Of a DNA stretch of 64,000 nt, positions 34,920 through 44,662 are shown piece after piece; position 1 is the first letter of the stretch, and the number at the start of each line of letters is the position of its first letter. The notes beneath the pieces are model-generated. The model worked only from the letters and a program-made list of their open reading frames with translations, had not been told where the DNA came from and made no database searches. This DNA comes from an uncultured Roseburia sp. (GTDB lineage Bacteria; Bacillota; Clostridia; Lachnospirales; Lachnospiraceae), in contig CAKQXQ010000004.1 in NCBI GenBank assembly GCA_934292805.1, forward strand, positions 21,130-85,129, written 5' to 3'. The position numbers were made by a program, and so were the translations under genes.

Positions 34920-36539
34920 TTATGATTCGGAATCCAAAGGGAAAGAGTTGTCCCCAAGAATATTTTTACGGTAATCGGTTGGTGTGATACCTTCCAATTT
35001 TTTGAATACCTGGGTAAAATGTGAAAAGTTGCTGTAACCGAGATCTAAAGCAACCATACTGATCGGAATATTTGGATTTCCAAGCAGATCTTTTGCAACT
35101 TCTACTTTTACCTGTAAAATATAACTCTTGATATTCTGTCCAACTTCTTTTTTGAATAGTTTGGTGAAATATTCCGGACTTAAATGTACGTAGTCTGCAA
35201 CATCTTTTACAGACAGATTTAAAGAGACGTTGTTTGTAATATATTTTTTCGCAAGAGAAACAGCGTCTTTTTCGGAATCAGATCCAGAAGATACATGGAT
35301 TGCCGGAATAATAAAGGAAACAGCCTTGCGGAGGGCAGAAGTATCTTTAAAGGCATCCATATATTCATTATAGGAATATTCTTCCGTAAACAGGGATGTG
35401 ACATCAATCTCGTGCTGATAGGCATAAATGAAAAAAAGCTGTGTCAGTTGTTGATGCAGATCACAGAGAGTTTTTAAGTTTGTCACATTAAGAGATGCAA
35501 TAAAATCAAGGTAGGACAGAATACTCTCCAGAAGCTTTTCGTACTGCTCAGAGTTCAGAAGGCGATTCCAGTGTGCAATATTATCCGCAACATCCATGGA
35601 TGTTTCAAAATTTTTTTCCTGTTCAGTGAAGTACAGGGAAGGTTTTTTGTTTACGTTATTTGCTACAAAAGTATCAATCCTGTGAATTTCGGAACGCATC
35701 TCAGAAAAGGAAATAAAGTTTCCGATATAAACGGACATTTCAGGACTGATCTGTTTAGATAACTGCTGATAAAATGCATGATAGGCAGAGACAGAGAGAT
35801 TGGAAAGCGCATCTCCGTTTGCAAAAAGGACGATCACAAACCGTTTACTGGTATTTAATGTGATTAAGTTGTAAATCGGTTTACAAAAACCGCAGAGCCG
35901 CAGGCTGTCAGTAATCTTCTGACGCATGACCAGATCGACAAGGGAAGAGTCAGCTGTATTATCAGTCAGAGGATAAATATCAATGGAGATTAAGCGGATG
36001 CAGGACTGTAGAGATAGCGGATAATGGATCTCATTTAACAGTTGCAGTGCCTGCTGACGGTTTGCAGGATTCTGGGAAAAAAGATTCAGAATCGTACGGT
36101 CAGTCAGTTCCTGCTTGTGATTTGTATAAAAAAGACCATCTTTGTAATATTGTTTTTTTTCAGCTTCTGTATGGACTTTTGCAATTGCACGTAAAAGAGC
36201 ATCTTCAATTTCCTGGTAAGGAGCCGGCTGAACAACATAATCAAAACATCCAAGTTTGATACTTTCCTGTGCATAGGAAAAATCAGCGTGGGAAGTAAGC
36301 AGAATGCAGACAATATCCGGATAGTTTTCATTTACCCAGTGCAGAAGCTGCAATCCGTTTTCTCCTGGCATTTCGATATCTGTCATGAGAATATCAATCT
36401 GATTTTCACAGATCAGTGTTTTGGCTTCCTGTACACTTGTGGAAGGAAGTACAGTATCAATCTCAAGTTTCCGATAGTTAATTCCGTTCATAAGTCCATT
36501 TATTACATTTATCTGATCATCTACAAGCAGTAATGTCAT
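34920..36539 (-). CDS. YesN-type response regulator (receiver plus AraC domain)
   Basis: This 539-residue protein has an N-terminal receiver (acidic DDQ, phospho-acceptor Asp54 in ILMTDIEMPGENG), a long middle domain, and a C-terminal AraC pair of helix-turn-helices (VKDVADYVHLSPEYFTKLFKKEVGQNIKSYI and LGYSNFSHFTQVFKKLEGITPTDYRK). It overlaps the kinase gene by 4 bp. GGAGG lies 8 bp before the ATG. It is the probable activator of nearby esterase or importer promoters. The paired 14-bp sites at 50080 and 50197 are candidate targets, but this is inference. Confidence 0.94.
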   Translation of the reverse strand: MTLLLVDDQINVINGLMNGINYRKLEIDTVLPSTSVQEAKTLICENQIDILMTDIEMPGENGLQLLHWVNENYPDIVCILLTSHADFSYAQESIKLGCFDYVVQPAPYQEIEDALLRAIAKVHTEAEKKQYYKDGLFYTNHKQELTDRTILNLFSQNPANRQQALQLLNEIHYPLSLQSCIRLISIDIYPLTDNTADSSLVDLVMRQKITDSLRLCGFCKPIYNLITLNTSKRFVIVLFANGDALSNLSVSAYHAFYQQLSKQISPEMSVYIGNFISFSEMRSEIHRIDTFVANNVNKKPSLYFTEQEKNFETSMDVADNIAHWNRLLNSEQYEKLLESILSYLDFIASLNVTNLKTLCDLHQQLTQLFFIYAYQHEIDVTSLFTEEYSYNEYMDAFKDTSALRKAVSFIIPAIHVSSGSDSEKDAVSLAKKYITNNVSLNLSVKDVADYVHLSPEYFTKLFKKEVGQNIKSYILQVKVEVAKDLLGNPNIPISMVALDLGYSNFSHFTQVFKKLEGITPTDYRKNILGDNSFPLDSES

Positions 36540-38254
36540 ATAGTATCCTCCAATGGCAGGTAGATTAAGGTGCAGGCACCACCTGCCGGTTCATTATAAA
36601 AAGTAATATAGTAATTGGTTCCATAAATAAGCTCAATTCTCTTTTTCAGGTTCGTAATCCCAACATGATAATCTTCGTACAGATCACTTTCTTCGCAATT
36701 TAATTTATCCAGCATATCTTTGCCATAACCAACTCCGTTATCAGAAAGCTTAAATAATACATAAGGTTTATCATTATAAAATGTTTTTTCAATATGGATA
36801 GAAAAACATAGCAGCTTATCAGACTGTGCATTATATTTCACCGAATTTTCCAGAAATGTCTGGATCAAAAGAGGTGGAACCTGGTAATCACAAAGGGAAT
36901 CGTCATTCTGCTGCATGAGCAGAATGGGTTTGGAACGATCCATAAGTATAATATTATAATAATCATTCACTTCCTCTAATTCATATTTTAATGGGACCAC
37001 TTTTAAGTTGTCATGAAAAATATATCGCAGGTGGTTGGAAAAAGCCAGTATCATGCGCTGCATTTTCTCGTATTCATGCAGTTCAAGCATATTATAAAGA
37101 CTTTTTAAACAATTAATAAAAAAATGTGAGCGGGTCTGGAGTTGGAAATATTGCAGCATGGCATGATTTTTTTCATATTTTTCCAGCTGGTTTAGCTTTT
37201 CCAGTTCAACTTTCTGGGAAATTAAGTGGGCAAGTGCTCTGTTAATTTCCTCAAATTCCAAAATATTACTTTCATTACACTCAATAAAGCTAGAAATATC
37301 GTTCTGCCCAATTGATTCTGCAGCAGACGCAATCCTTGTTACCGGGTAGGAGAGTATATCCCGGAAAGAAAGATACATAAAAATAGATAAAATTATAAAT
37401 ATAACAATCATGACAGCAAGACAGAAAATCGCAATCCGGAAATATGAACCACCGAAATAATTGACAGACATACAGCATGCAATAGAGACATCTGAATTCT
37501 TCAGCACCAGTGTATTGATTACCTGCGACTGTAAAAAGGATAATTTGCGGGACTTTGCAAGAGCATCCCGGCTGATTCCGAGAAGTTCCATTTCATCCAG
37601 ATTTGATAAAATCTGCTCATCGTTAAAAAAACAGATATGAAGCGAGTTATCCATGGAAGCATATTCTTCCAGAGCAAAAAAATTCAGGTCAATTAGGGAA
37701 CAGAGATACAGCCCGTTATATTGACAGGTATACATAATTACGGAAAAATAGTCATTCGAATATGTTTGCCAGTTTTCCAGCGAAGAGGGAGGAGCCTCAA
37801 GATAGTATTTTTTCAGTTCCTCCTTTAATTCATAGCAGTGTCTGGCGTATGTGTTTGGAAAATAAGAACCATATTCATACATGGATGTGGCAGCAGTATC
37901 GCTGAATATAAGAAGTCCACTATAAGGAGAAAGTTCACTCTGGAGCATCTTACGGAGGGTTCCTTCGTAAAGTATCTTCTGGCTGCTGGTATAGTAATTT
38001 GTACTTAGCAGCTGATAGGACGTGTCACTGTAGCAGATGTCTTTTGTGAAATCCTCCAGCTTTTTCATCTCAGTCTGAAGTGTTGTAGCATAGACGTTAA
38101 GGGAAGAAATATTGTTTTCTTTTATTTGCTGTATTCCTGTACGATAGGAAAAAATACCGAAAAAAATAAGGCTGATAAGAGAAGTGGCAATCAGGATCGA
38201 TAAATTGCGGGTCAGCACAGCTTTTATGGAATAATGTTTTTTTTGATATTTCAT
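36536..38254 (-). CDS. YesM-type sensor histidine kinase
   Basis: This 572-residue kinase has a first membrane segment at about residues 18-36, an extracellular sensor domain, a second membrane segment at about 273-296, a HAMP-like linker, and a YesM/LytS kinase core with phospho-acceptor His377 in QTRSHFFINCL. A HATPase domain with SDNGVGYGKDML and VGITNLKKRIELIYG ends it. It is transcribed divergently from the main esterase operon across a very AT-rich gap of about 200 bp. The arrangement suggests it senses the substrate, or a breakdown product, of the esterase locus. Confidence 0.93.
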   Translation of the reverse strand: MKYQKKHYSIKAVLTRNLSILIATSLISLIFFGIFSYRTGIQQIKENNISSLNVYATTLQTEMKKLEDFTKDICYSDTSYQLLSTNYYTSSQKILYEGTLRKMLQSELSPYSGLLIFSDTAATSMYEYGSYFPNTYARHCYELKEELKKYYLEAPPSSLENWQTYSNDYFSVIMYTCQYNGLYLCSLIDLNFFALEEYASMDNSLHICFFNDEQILSNLDEMELLGISRDALAKSRKLSFLQSQVINTLVLKNSDVSIACCMSVNYFGGSYFRIAIFCLAVMIVIFIILSIFMYLSFRDILSYPVTRIASAAESIGQNDISSFIECNESNILEFEEINRALAHLISQKVELEKLNQLEKYEKNHAMLQYFQLQTRSHFFINCLKSLYNMLELHEYEKMQRMILAFSNHLRYIFHDNLKVVPLKYELEEVNDYYNIILMDRSKPILLMQQNDDSLCDYQVPPLLIQTFLENSVKYNAQSDKLLCFSIHIEKTFYNDKPYVLFKLSDNGVGYGKDMLDKLNCEESDLYEDYHVGITNLKKRIELIYGTNYYITFYNEPAGGACTLIYLPLEDTI

Positions 38255-38389
38255 AAGATCACCTTTTGTTAAACGATTGATATTTTATATAAATTACAAT
38301 GGTAATAAATATATTATAATAAAGAAACTATATAGAATATATTAGCTATTTTAGACAAAAAAGTCAACTTGTATAAATAAAAATTAAAA

Positions 38390-38427
38390 TGTAAACGTTT
38401 GACATTTTCGAAATGTAATGTTATAGT
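38390..38427 (+). promoter_or_regulatory. Strong promoter with overlapping LacI-type operator
   Basis: A consensus TTGACA (38399-38404) is spaced 17 bp from TATAGT (38422-38427). The operator-like TGTAAACGTTTGACA (38390-38404), with the AAACGTTT palindrome core, covers the -35. A bound LacI-family repressor would block RNA polymerase. The LacI gene at 47119, downstream of the same operon, is the natural candidate. Confidence 0.75.
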
Positions 38428-38452
38428 CTATATAAGAAAAGGAGGAGACATT

Positions 38453-39217
38453 ATGGCAATGATAGAGATGAATGCACTATCGACGGTTTTATGTGGGTCG
38501 TTCAGTGCAAAGGTGTTTTTCCCAGAGATGGACAAGCTTGGATTGGGAGAAAACGACTACGATAAAAAATATCCGGTATTGTGGTTATATCACAGTGATG
38601 GTGGGAGTTCCATGGACTGGCTGTGCACACCTGCAGAGAAGTGTGCAGCAGAAAACGGAATCTTTATTATCGCAGCAGATGTTCAGCACTGTCTGTGTAC
38701 CAATATGGAGTATGGACCAAAATATGAAGAATTTATGGTAAAGGAACTGCCTGGAATCTGCAGAAACAACCTGCCGTTATCTGATAAACCGGAATTAAAC
38801 TGGATTGGCGGTGTTGGAACGGGAGCATATGGAGCTGTGAAAGCGGCATTAAAACATCCGGAAGTGTTTTCGGCATGCATTGCCATGGATGGTATTTATG
38901 ACATGAATAAAATCTGCGAGAGAGCCAAACAGGGGGAAACGGTCGTATGCCATAATGAAGAATCACTGAAAGCAGTATTTGGCGATATTGATCATATAAA
39001 GGGCAGTGATAATGATGTTTTTGCACTCGCAGAAAAAAACAGTTCCGGCCGGTATTATATTACCGGAGCAAAAGGATCAGCATACCAGAAAGAAGCGGTT
39101 GAACTTACTCGGATTTTAAAAGACAGGGCTGTATATGAAGAAACAGATGAGAAAGAAGCAGATTTTTCATGTATTACAACAATGAAAAAAGCAGTTGCCT
39201 GGCTGTGTGGGCGTTAG
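38453..39217 (+). CDS. EstD-like protein lacking the catalytic triad (pseudo-esterase)
   Basis: This protein of about 254 residues keeps the fold of the EstD-like hydrolases (MNALSTVLCGSFSAKVFFPE, KYPVLWLYHSDGGSSMDWL, VTALKHPEVFSACIAMDGIYD-type segments). However, the nucleophile elbow reads GGVGTGAYG, so the serine position is Gly122. The C-terminal Asp and His seen in the active paralogues are also absent; the end reads RYYITGAKGSAYQKEAVELTR. It is probably not a hydrolase and could be a binding or regulatory subunit of the active paralogue encoded 9 bp downstream. AAGGAGGAG precedes the ATG. Its closest relative here is the protein at 59388, which shows the same losses. Confidence 0.8.
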   Translation: MAMIEMNALSTVLCGSFSAKVFFPEMDKLGLGENDYDKKYPVLWLYHSDGGSSMDWLCTPAEKCAAENGIFIIAADVQHCLCTNMEYGPKYEEFMVKELPGICRNNLPLSDKPELNWIGGVGTGAYGAVKAALKHPEVFSACIAMDGIYDMNKICERAKQGETVVCHNEESLKAVFGDIDHIKGSDNDVFALAEKNSSGRYYITGAKGSAYQKEAVELTRILKDRAVYEETDEKEADFSCITTMKKAVAWLCGR

Positions 39218-39226
39218 GGGGATTTT

Positions 39227-40036
39227 ATGGCGAATTTCAGATTATATTATTTTTCAGAGGCACTTCGGATGAAGGTGGGAGTGAATGTGATCATTCCGGA
39301 AAATACATGGGGACATTCTCTGGCAGACAGACCGAAGGGATATAAATACCCGGTCTTATGGCTCCAGTCGGGAGGCGGATTTGACTACACAGACTGGCAG
39401 CGCTATACAGCACTTGAATTATATGCTGCTGAGGCAGGTGTGGCGATTGTGTGCAGTGGCACATACTGTTCCGGGTATATGGATACCAAACATGGCGATT
39501 TTAAATATTTTACACAGCTGTCAATCGAAACCCCCAATGTGGTAAGACATCTGTTCCCATTATCGGATGACCCAAATGAGAACTTCATTGCAGGATTTTC
39601 CATGGGAGGCTATGGAACACTAAAATGGATGCTGCGTGATCCGGAAAAATTTGCGGCATTCGGACTGTTCTCCGGAATCAAAAATGTACCGGATATTCTG
39701 CCGGAGAAAGAAGATAATACAGACAGTTTTTATATGTTCGCATCTGCTTTTGGAGACAGAGCAAATGTGAAGGACACAGAAGATGATGTTGTATATATGA
39801 TAAAAAAACAGAAAGCAGCGGGGAAAAAATTCCCACGTGGATATATGGCAACCGGAGTTGAGGATACTCATTATGAGGACAATGTTGAATTTATGGATAT
39901 CTATGAAAAACTAGGGGTTGAATTTGAACGGACGATCGATCATGGGGCACATAACTGGGAATATTGTAACCGCCATGTAAAAAGATTTTTAGACTGGCTG
40001 AATATCAATGATACATTCAAACGGGATACAGAGTGA
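39227..40036 (+). CDS. EstD-like alpha/beta hydrolase (intact)
   Basis: This 269-residue cytoplasmic esterase has the nucleophile elbow AGFSMGGYG with Ser125, likely acid Asp in TGVEDTHYED, and base His in HGAHNWEYC. The N-terminal half (VGVNVIIPENTWGHSLADRPKGYKYPVLWL, GGGFDYTDWQRYTALELYAAEAGVAI) is very close to that of the protein at 58539, so the two are recent paralogues. It lies between its degenerate paralogue and three PHB-depolymerase-like genes, in one operon with gaps of about 10 bp. Short-chain or aromatic acyl esters are likely substrates. Confidence 0.9.
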   Translation: MANFRLYYFSEALRMKVGVNVIIPENTWGHSLADRPKGYKYPVLWLQSGGGFDYTDWQRYTALELYAAEAGVAIVCSGTYCSGYMDTKHGDFKYFTQLSIETPNVVRHLFPLSDDPNENFIAGFSMGGYGTLKWMLRDPEKFAAFGLFSGIKNVPDILPEKEDNTDSFYMFASAFGDRANVKDTEDDVVYMIKKQKAAGKKFPRGYMATGVEDTHYEDNVEFMDIYEKLGVEFERTIDHGAHNWEYCNRHVKRFLDWLNINDTFKRDTE

Positions 40037-40049
40037 AAGGAGAAAAATG

Positions 40050-41567
40050 ATGGGGAAAATGGTTTTAAGACCGGGGACACCGGATGATGATAACAGAGAT
40101 TATCTTCCGGAAAAAATAAAAGGTTCCGATATCGTGGTAAACGAAAACGGCAATAATTCACAGCCATATCCAGACAGACTGACAGAATACCATGGGGTGA
40201 TCGCAGATAACATAGAAGATGAGTGGTATGAATATGTTCCGGAAAGCTATGATCCTTCAAAGAAGACACCGCTTATTCTTTCCATGCATGGCGGATTGAT
40301 GACTGGCTGGGGACAGGCAATCTATACTTCCTGGACACTGGCTGCAGACAGGGATGGATTTATTGTGGTATTTCCAAATGCCAGTGAAAACAGAGTGTGG
40401 CAGGTTCAATGGGGAAAATGGGAGTCAGATCCGAATGCTCCGGGACCGGACACCAACACAGAGACACCGGATGGAATCAGACAGTCACCAGATAATGTGG
40501 ACGAAAACCATGATGTGCATCTTGCCCTTGGACTGATCGAGCGGATGAAAGAAAAATATAATATTGATGCAGGTCGTATTTTCATGCAGGGAATGTCTAT
40601 GGGAAATATGATGACGTCTTTGTTTGCACGAAATTTTGGAAATGTTCTTGCAGGTGCAGCGGGTTCCGGCTGTGCGTCATTTTTATCACTGCTGTTTGAC
40701 GAAAATGAGAAAATTAAAAACAGGGCCGGACATCTTGCTGTATGGCAGTCCCGTCCGGAGTTAAATGATATCCCACCGGAAAAAGGAGAGGCACTGAAAG
40801 TCAATAAATACAACAGATTATATTGGATGAGATTAAATGAGTGCGGAACACTCCCGGAAATTTGTATACGGGGTGAAAACAATTTTGCATTTTATAAGGG
40901 TAGAAAAGCAGATCTTGTATATCTTGATATTAAAAACAGGGATCACGGACAAAGTTTCGATGATGCAGCTTTAATCTGGGATTACTTCTTCTCCGGACTG
41001 CGGAGGGAAAGTGATGGAACAATCCGGAATATCGGATCTGTAAAAGAACGGAAGGGAGATACTTTTGCAATTGCACTTTCTCAGGGAAGTTCCAGGGCAT
41101 GGAAGAATAATCAGGTTGTAAAGATGACAGGAAATGCGATCCGATGGGAGAAATTAAAATATCATGGTTTAAATGGCGGAGAAAAAGTGAGGGGAATTTA
41201 TACATGTGTTCCACTTACTTTCCTGGCAGAAGCATTTGATGGGGAATGTGAATACAGTAAAGATACGCTGACAGCTGTTCTTACGTTGAAAGATGGACGA
41301 AAAATGCAATTCGCAAGAGGAAGCATCGGATGCGTTACAGACCAGGAACTGACAGCGATGTACTGTGAAGCACTGCATCGTGATGGAGAACTGTATGTTT
41401 CCGCTGAGTGGTTTGCAAAGTATGCATATAATCTTCAGGTATCAGAATGTGACGGAGTTATTTACATCACGGATCATTTCAGCGAATTGTCATTGAATAT
41501 GGCAGATCTTATACGTGATATTTTAAATGATAAAGCTGTTCCTGATAATTATGATGAGATGATATAG
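40050..41567 (+). CDS. PHB-depolymerase-like esterase with C-terminal stalk domain, copy 1
   Basis: This protein of about 505 residues has three parts. The N-terminal module (RPGTPDDDNRDYLPE, IVVNENGNNSQ) is shared by all five copies. The alpha/beta hydrolase domain has SMHGGLMTGWGQAIYTSW, nucleophile Ser183 in MQGMSMGN and catalytic His299 in KNRDHGQSF. The C-terminal domain (about 375-490: CVPLTFLAEAF, then VSAEWFAKYAYNLQVSECDGVIYITD) resembles the copper amine oxidase N-terminal or stalk domain. The hydrolase part is nearest to PHB depolymerase and feruloyl-esterase-type enzymes. No signal peptide is seen. The ATG at 40050 is chosen because GGAG lies 7 bp upstream and the N-terminus lines up with the paralogues; an adjacent ATG at 40047 is possible. 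Confidence 0.85.
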   Translation: MGKMVLRPGTPDDDNRDYLPEKIKGSDIVVNENGNNSQPYPDRLTEYHGVIADNIEDEWYEYVPESYDPSKKTPLILSMHGGLMTGWGQAIYTSWTLAADRDGFIVVFPNASENRVWQVQWGKWESDPNAPGPDTNTETPDGIRQSPDNVDENHDVHLALGLIERMKEKYNIDAGRIFMQGMSMGNMMTSLFARNFGNVLAGAAGSGCASFLSLLFDENEKIKNRAGHLAVWQSRPELNDIPPEKGEALKVNKYNRLYWMRLNECGTLPEICIRGENNFAFYKGRKADLVYLDIKNRDHGQSFDDAALIWDYFFSGLRRESDGTIRNIGSVKERKGDTFAIALSQGSSRAWKNNQVVKMTGNAIRWEKLKYHGLNGGEKVRGIYTCVPLTFLAEAFDGECEYSKDTLTAVLTLKDGRKMQFARGSIGCVTDQELTAMYCEALHRDGELYVSAEWFAKYAYNLQVSECDGVIYITDHFSELSLNMADLIRDILNDKAVPDNYDEMI

Positions 41568-41598
41568 AAATCAGATAACAGATGAAAGGAGATAACAG

Positions 41599-43101
41599 AT
41601 GGAAAGAGAAATGAGAGTCAGACCGGGAACACCGGATGATGATAACAGAGAGTATCTTCCGGAAAAAATCAAAAATTCCGATATTGTAGTAAATGAAAAC
41701 GGGAATAATTCACAGCCATATCCTGAACGATTGAAAGAATATAAAGAAGTACTTGCAGATGGAGTGGAGGATATCTGGTATGAGTATGTACCGGAAGGTT
41801 ATGATCCTTCAAAAAAAACACCATTGATCGTTTCCATGCATGGAGGACTGATGACAGGCTGGGGGCAGGCAATCTATACTTCCTGGACAATGGTTGCAGA
41901 CAGAGACAATGTGATCATTGTATTCCCAAATGCACACAGCAGAAGACTATGGACACTGGAAGCAACCGAGGAGGAGATTGAGGCAAATGTGAATGGACCG
42001 GAAGAACTGCGGATGAACTATGCAAAGCCTGACAGAGAAGACAATCATGATATTGCATTTGTGTTAGCATTGATCGAGAAGATCAAATCAAAATATAATA
42101 TTGATGAAGAGCGTATTTTTATGCAGGGTATGTCAAATGGAAGTATGTTCACAACGCAGTTTGAAAAATATTATGGAAATATTCTTGCAGGAGGGTCCGG
42201 TGCGGGTGGCTCGATTGTTAATCTGAAATTATTTTATGATAAAGACTGGAATGTTATCAATAAGGCAGGTGCACTTCCGGTCTGGGAAACAAAACCGGAA
42301 AAAAATGGACTTCCGCCATGGTGCGAATACAGTGAAGCTATTACTTATAAGTACAGCAGACTTTACTGGATGAAAGTAAACGGATGTGTGACAGATCCGG
42401 AGATCAGTATTATCGGAGAAGACAATATGGCATTCTATAAAGGAGAGAAAGCCGATATGGTCTATACAGATATAAAAAACAGAGACCATGGAAATGCCTT
42501 TGATGAAGCTGTTTTAGTATGGGATTATCTGTTCTCCGGATACCGCAGAAAAGCGGATGGAACACTTGTGGATATGGGATCCCGTATTCCTAGAAAGGGA
42601 GACGCATTTAATATTGCAGTTGCGGATGGATGTAAAAAAGCACTCTTTTGTAACAGAAAAACCGAGATGAAAGCAAATGCAATCAAATGGCAGAAATTAA
42701 AATATCATGGGTTAAATGGCGGTACAAAAGTCAGAGGTGAATACATCTGTGTGCCACTTTCTTTCCTTGCGGAGGCATTTGGAGCAGCATTCGAAAGCAG
42801 TGAACACGGACGGGATGTGACATTGACATGGGAGAACGGAAAAACTGCACAGTTTGCGGAAGGAAGCATTGGATGTGTCTTAAATAATGATATGAGATCA
42901 ATGTACTGTGAAGCATTATACCGCGAGGGTGAACTGTGTGTTTCCATTGAGTGGTTTGCAAGATTTATCATGAATAAAACCGTTTCTGTCTGCAATGGTG
43001 TTGTTTATGTGACGGATCACTTTGCAGAGCTTGGACAGTTCATGGCTGACCTGATCCGTGATATGTTAAATGATGATCCTGGAATTGTACCATTGGACTG
43101 A
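41599..43101 (+). CDS. PHB-depolymerase-like esterase with C-terminal stalk domain, copy 2
   Basis: This 500-residue paralogue of copy 1 has the same N-terminal module (RPGTPDDDNREYLPEKI), a hydrolase domain with nucleophile Ser179 in MQGMSNGS, and the histidine in KNRDHGNAFDEA. The C-terminal stalk-like domain contains CVPLSFLAEAFGAAFES and VSIEWFARFIMNKTVSVCNGVVYVTD. The elbow has Asn after Ser where copies 1, 3 and 5 have Met, and an acidic insert (ATEEEIEANVNGPEEL) follows the VFPNA strand, so substrate range may differ. GGAG lies 7 bp before the ATG. No secretion signal. Confidence 0.85.
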   Translation: MEREMRVRPGTPDDDNREYLPEKIKNSDIVVNENGNNSQPYPERLKEYKEVLADGVEDIWYEYVPEGYDPSKKTPLIVSMHGGLMTGWGQAIYTSWTMVADRDNVIIVFPNAHSRRLWTLEATEEEIEANVNGPEELRMNYAKPDREDNHDIAFVLALIEKIKSKYNIDEERIFMQGMSNGSMFTTQFEKYYGNILAGGSGAGGSIVNLKLFYDKDWNVINKAGALPVWETKPEKNGLPPWCEYSEAITYKYSRLYWMKVNGCVTDPEISIIGEDNMAFYKGEKADMVYTDIKNRDHGNAFDEAVLVWDYLFSGYRRKADGTLVDMGSRIPRKGDAFNIAVADGCKKALFCNRKTEMKANAIKWQKLKYHGLNGGTKVRGEYICVPLSFLAEAFGAAFESSEHGRDVTLTWENGKTAQFAEGSIGCVLNNDMRSMYCEALYREGELCVSIEWFARFIMNKTVSVCNGVVYVTDHFAELGQFMADLIRDMLNDDPGIVPLD

Positions 43102-43124
43102 TCATGAGGCAGGAGGAAAAACAA

Positions 43125-44627
43125 ATGAACAAACAGGTAAGAATCCTTCCGGGAACACCGGATGATGCAAACCGGGAATATTTACCGGAAAGAATAAAAA
43201 CAACAGATATTGTAGTAAATGAAAATGGAAACAATTCAATCGTATATCCAGAGCACTTGCAGGAATTTCACGGAGTAGTGGCAGATGGACTGGAGGATGA
43301 ATGGTATGAATATGTGCCGGAAAGCTATGATCCATCAAGACCGGTTCCACTTGTAATAGGACTTCATGGTGGTTTGATGACAGGATGGGGGCATGCTGTT
43401 TATACCTCATGGACGCTGGTGGCTGACAGAGAAGGATTTATCTGTCTTTTCCCCAATGCACATGAAAAGAGAATGTGGACTGTTGAAGGCGTATTTGAAA
43501 CATTCAGACAGGAGGATGCACCGGATCTTCCGATTGTACTTCCACCTGAGAATATGGACGACAATCATGATATTAAAATGATACAGGCACTGATCGCAAG
43601 GATGGAAGAAAAATATAACATTGATAAGGGGCGTATTTTTATGCAGGGCATGTCAATGGGGAATATTATGACAGGCCAGTTTGCGAGAAATTATGGACAG
43701 ATTCTTGCCGGTGCGGCAGGCTCCGGCGGTCCATGCGAACCATTCAATCTTTATGATGAAAGCGGTAAAATAAAAAATAAAGCAGGACATATGGCTATCT
43801 GGCAGTCGAGACCTGAAAAAAATGGTCTTCCACCAGGAAAAAGTTATGATGAGTTTTATGTAAACAAATGGAATCGTATTTATTGGATGCGCATCAACGA
43901 ATGCGATCCAGTTCCACAGATAAAGATTATCGGAGAAGATAATTTTGCATTTTATAAGGGCAGAAAAGCGGATCTTGTATATCTGGATATAAAAAACAGG
44001 GATCATGGACAGACACTGGATGAAGCGTTCCTTTACTGGGATTATCTGTTTTCTGGAATCAGAAGAGAAGAAGACGGAAGCATCACGCAGACAGAAACAA
44101 TTTTGCCGAGAACCGGTGATACATTTGCATTTGCAGTTGCAGACGGTTTTGATAAAGCGTGGCTTTCCAACAGGGTAATATCAATGAAAGAGAAAGCCAT
44201 TATGTGGAATAAATTAAAATATCATGGTCTCCAGGGAGCTGAAAAAATCAGAGGAAGTTATTTGTGTGTACCACTTTCTTTTCTTGCAGAAGCAACGGGA
44301 GCCGGGTATGAGTCAGAGGAAGACGGAGCAGTTGTGATCCTGAAATTAAAAGATGGCAGAAGACTTCAGTTTGCAAGAGGAAGTATTGGATGTGTGATTG
44401 ATAACACAGTGCGCAGCATGTATTGTGAGGCATTGTGGAGAGGAAAAGAACTGCTTATTTCAGTGGAATGGTTTGCAAAATATATATGCAATTTTCAGCT
44501 GTCGTCCTGTGATGGGATGGTATATGTTACGGATCACTTTACGGATTTATCTGCCAATATGGTTGATCTGATCAAAGATCTGTTTAAGGGAGAAGCTGTA
44601 CCGGAAAACTTTGAAGAGCTAATGTAG
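43125..44627 (+). CDS. PHB-depolymerase-like esterase with C-terminal stalk domain, copy 3
   Basis: This protein of about 500 residues is a third tandem copy. Ser177 lies in MQGMSMGN and the base His in KNRDHGQTLDEA. The stalk-like C-terminus has CVPLSFLAEATGAGYES and ISVEWFAKYICNFQLSSCDGMVYVTD. It differs from copies 1 and 2 by LVIGLHGGLMTGWGHAVYTSW at the oxyanion-side strand. The ATG at 43125 is preferred because AGGAGG lies 8 bp upstream; the in-frame ATG at 43104 precedes that ribosome site. Tandem position, equal length and patchy identity show repeated duplication. Confidence 0.85.
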   Translation: MNKQVRILPGTPDDANREYLPERIKTTDIVVNENGNNSIVYPEHLQEFHGVVADGLEDEWYEYVPESYDPSRPVPLVIGLHGGLMTGWGHAVYTSWTLVADREGFICLFPNAHEKRMWTVEGVFETFRQEDAPDLPIVLPPENMDDNHDIKMIQALIARMEEKYNIDKGRIFMQGMSMGNIMTGQFARNYGQILAGAAGSGGPCEPFNLYDESGKIKNKAGHMAIWQSRPEKNGLPPGKSYDEFYVNKWNRIYWMRINECDPVPQIKIIGEDNFAFYKGRKADLVYLDIKNRDHGQTLDEAFLYWDYLFSGIRREEDGSITQTETILPRTGDTFAFAVADGFDKAWLSNRVISMKEKAIMWNKLKYHGLQGAEKIRGSYLCVPLSFLAEATGAGYESEEDGAVVILKLKDGRRLQFARGSIGCVIDNTVRSMYCEALWRGKELLISVEWFAKYICNFQLSSCDGMVYVTDHFTDLSANMVDLIKDLFKGEAVPENFEELM

Positions 44628-44662
44628 AATAATCATAATAAATGCAGGAGGAAAAAGCAAAA

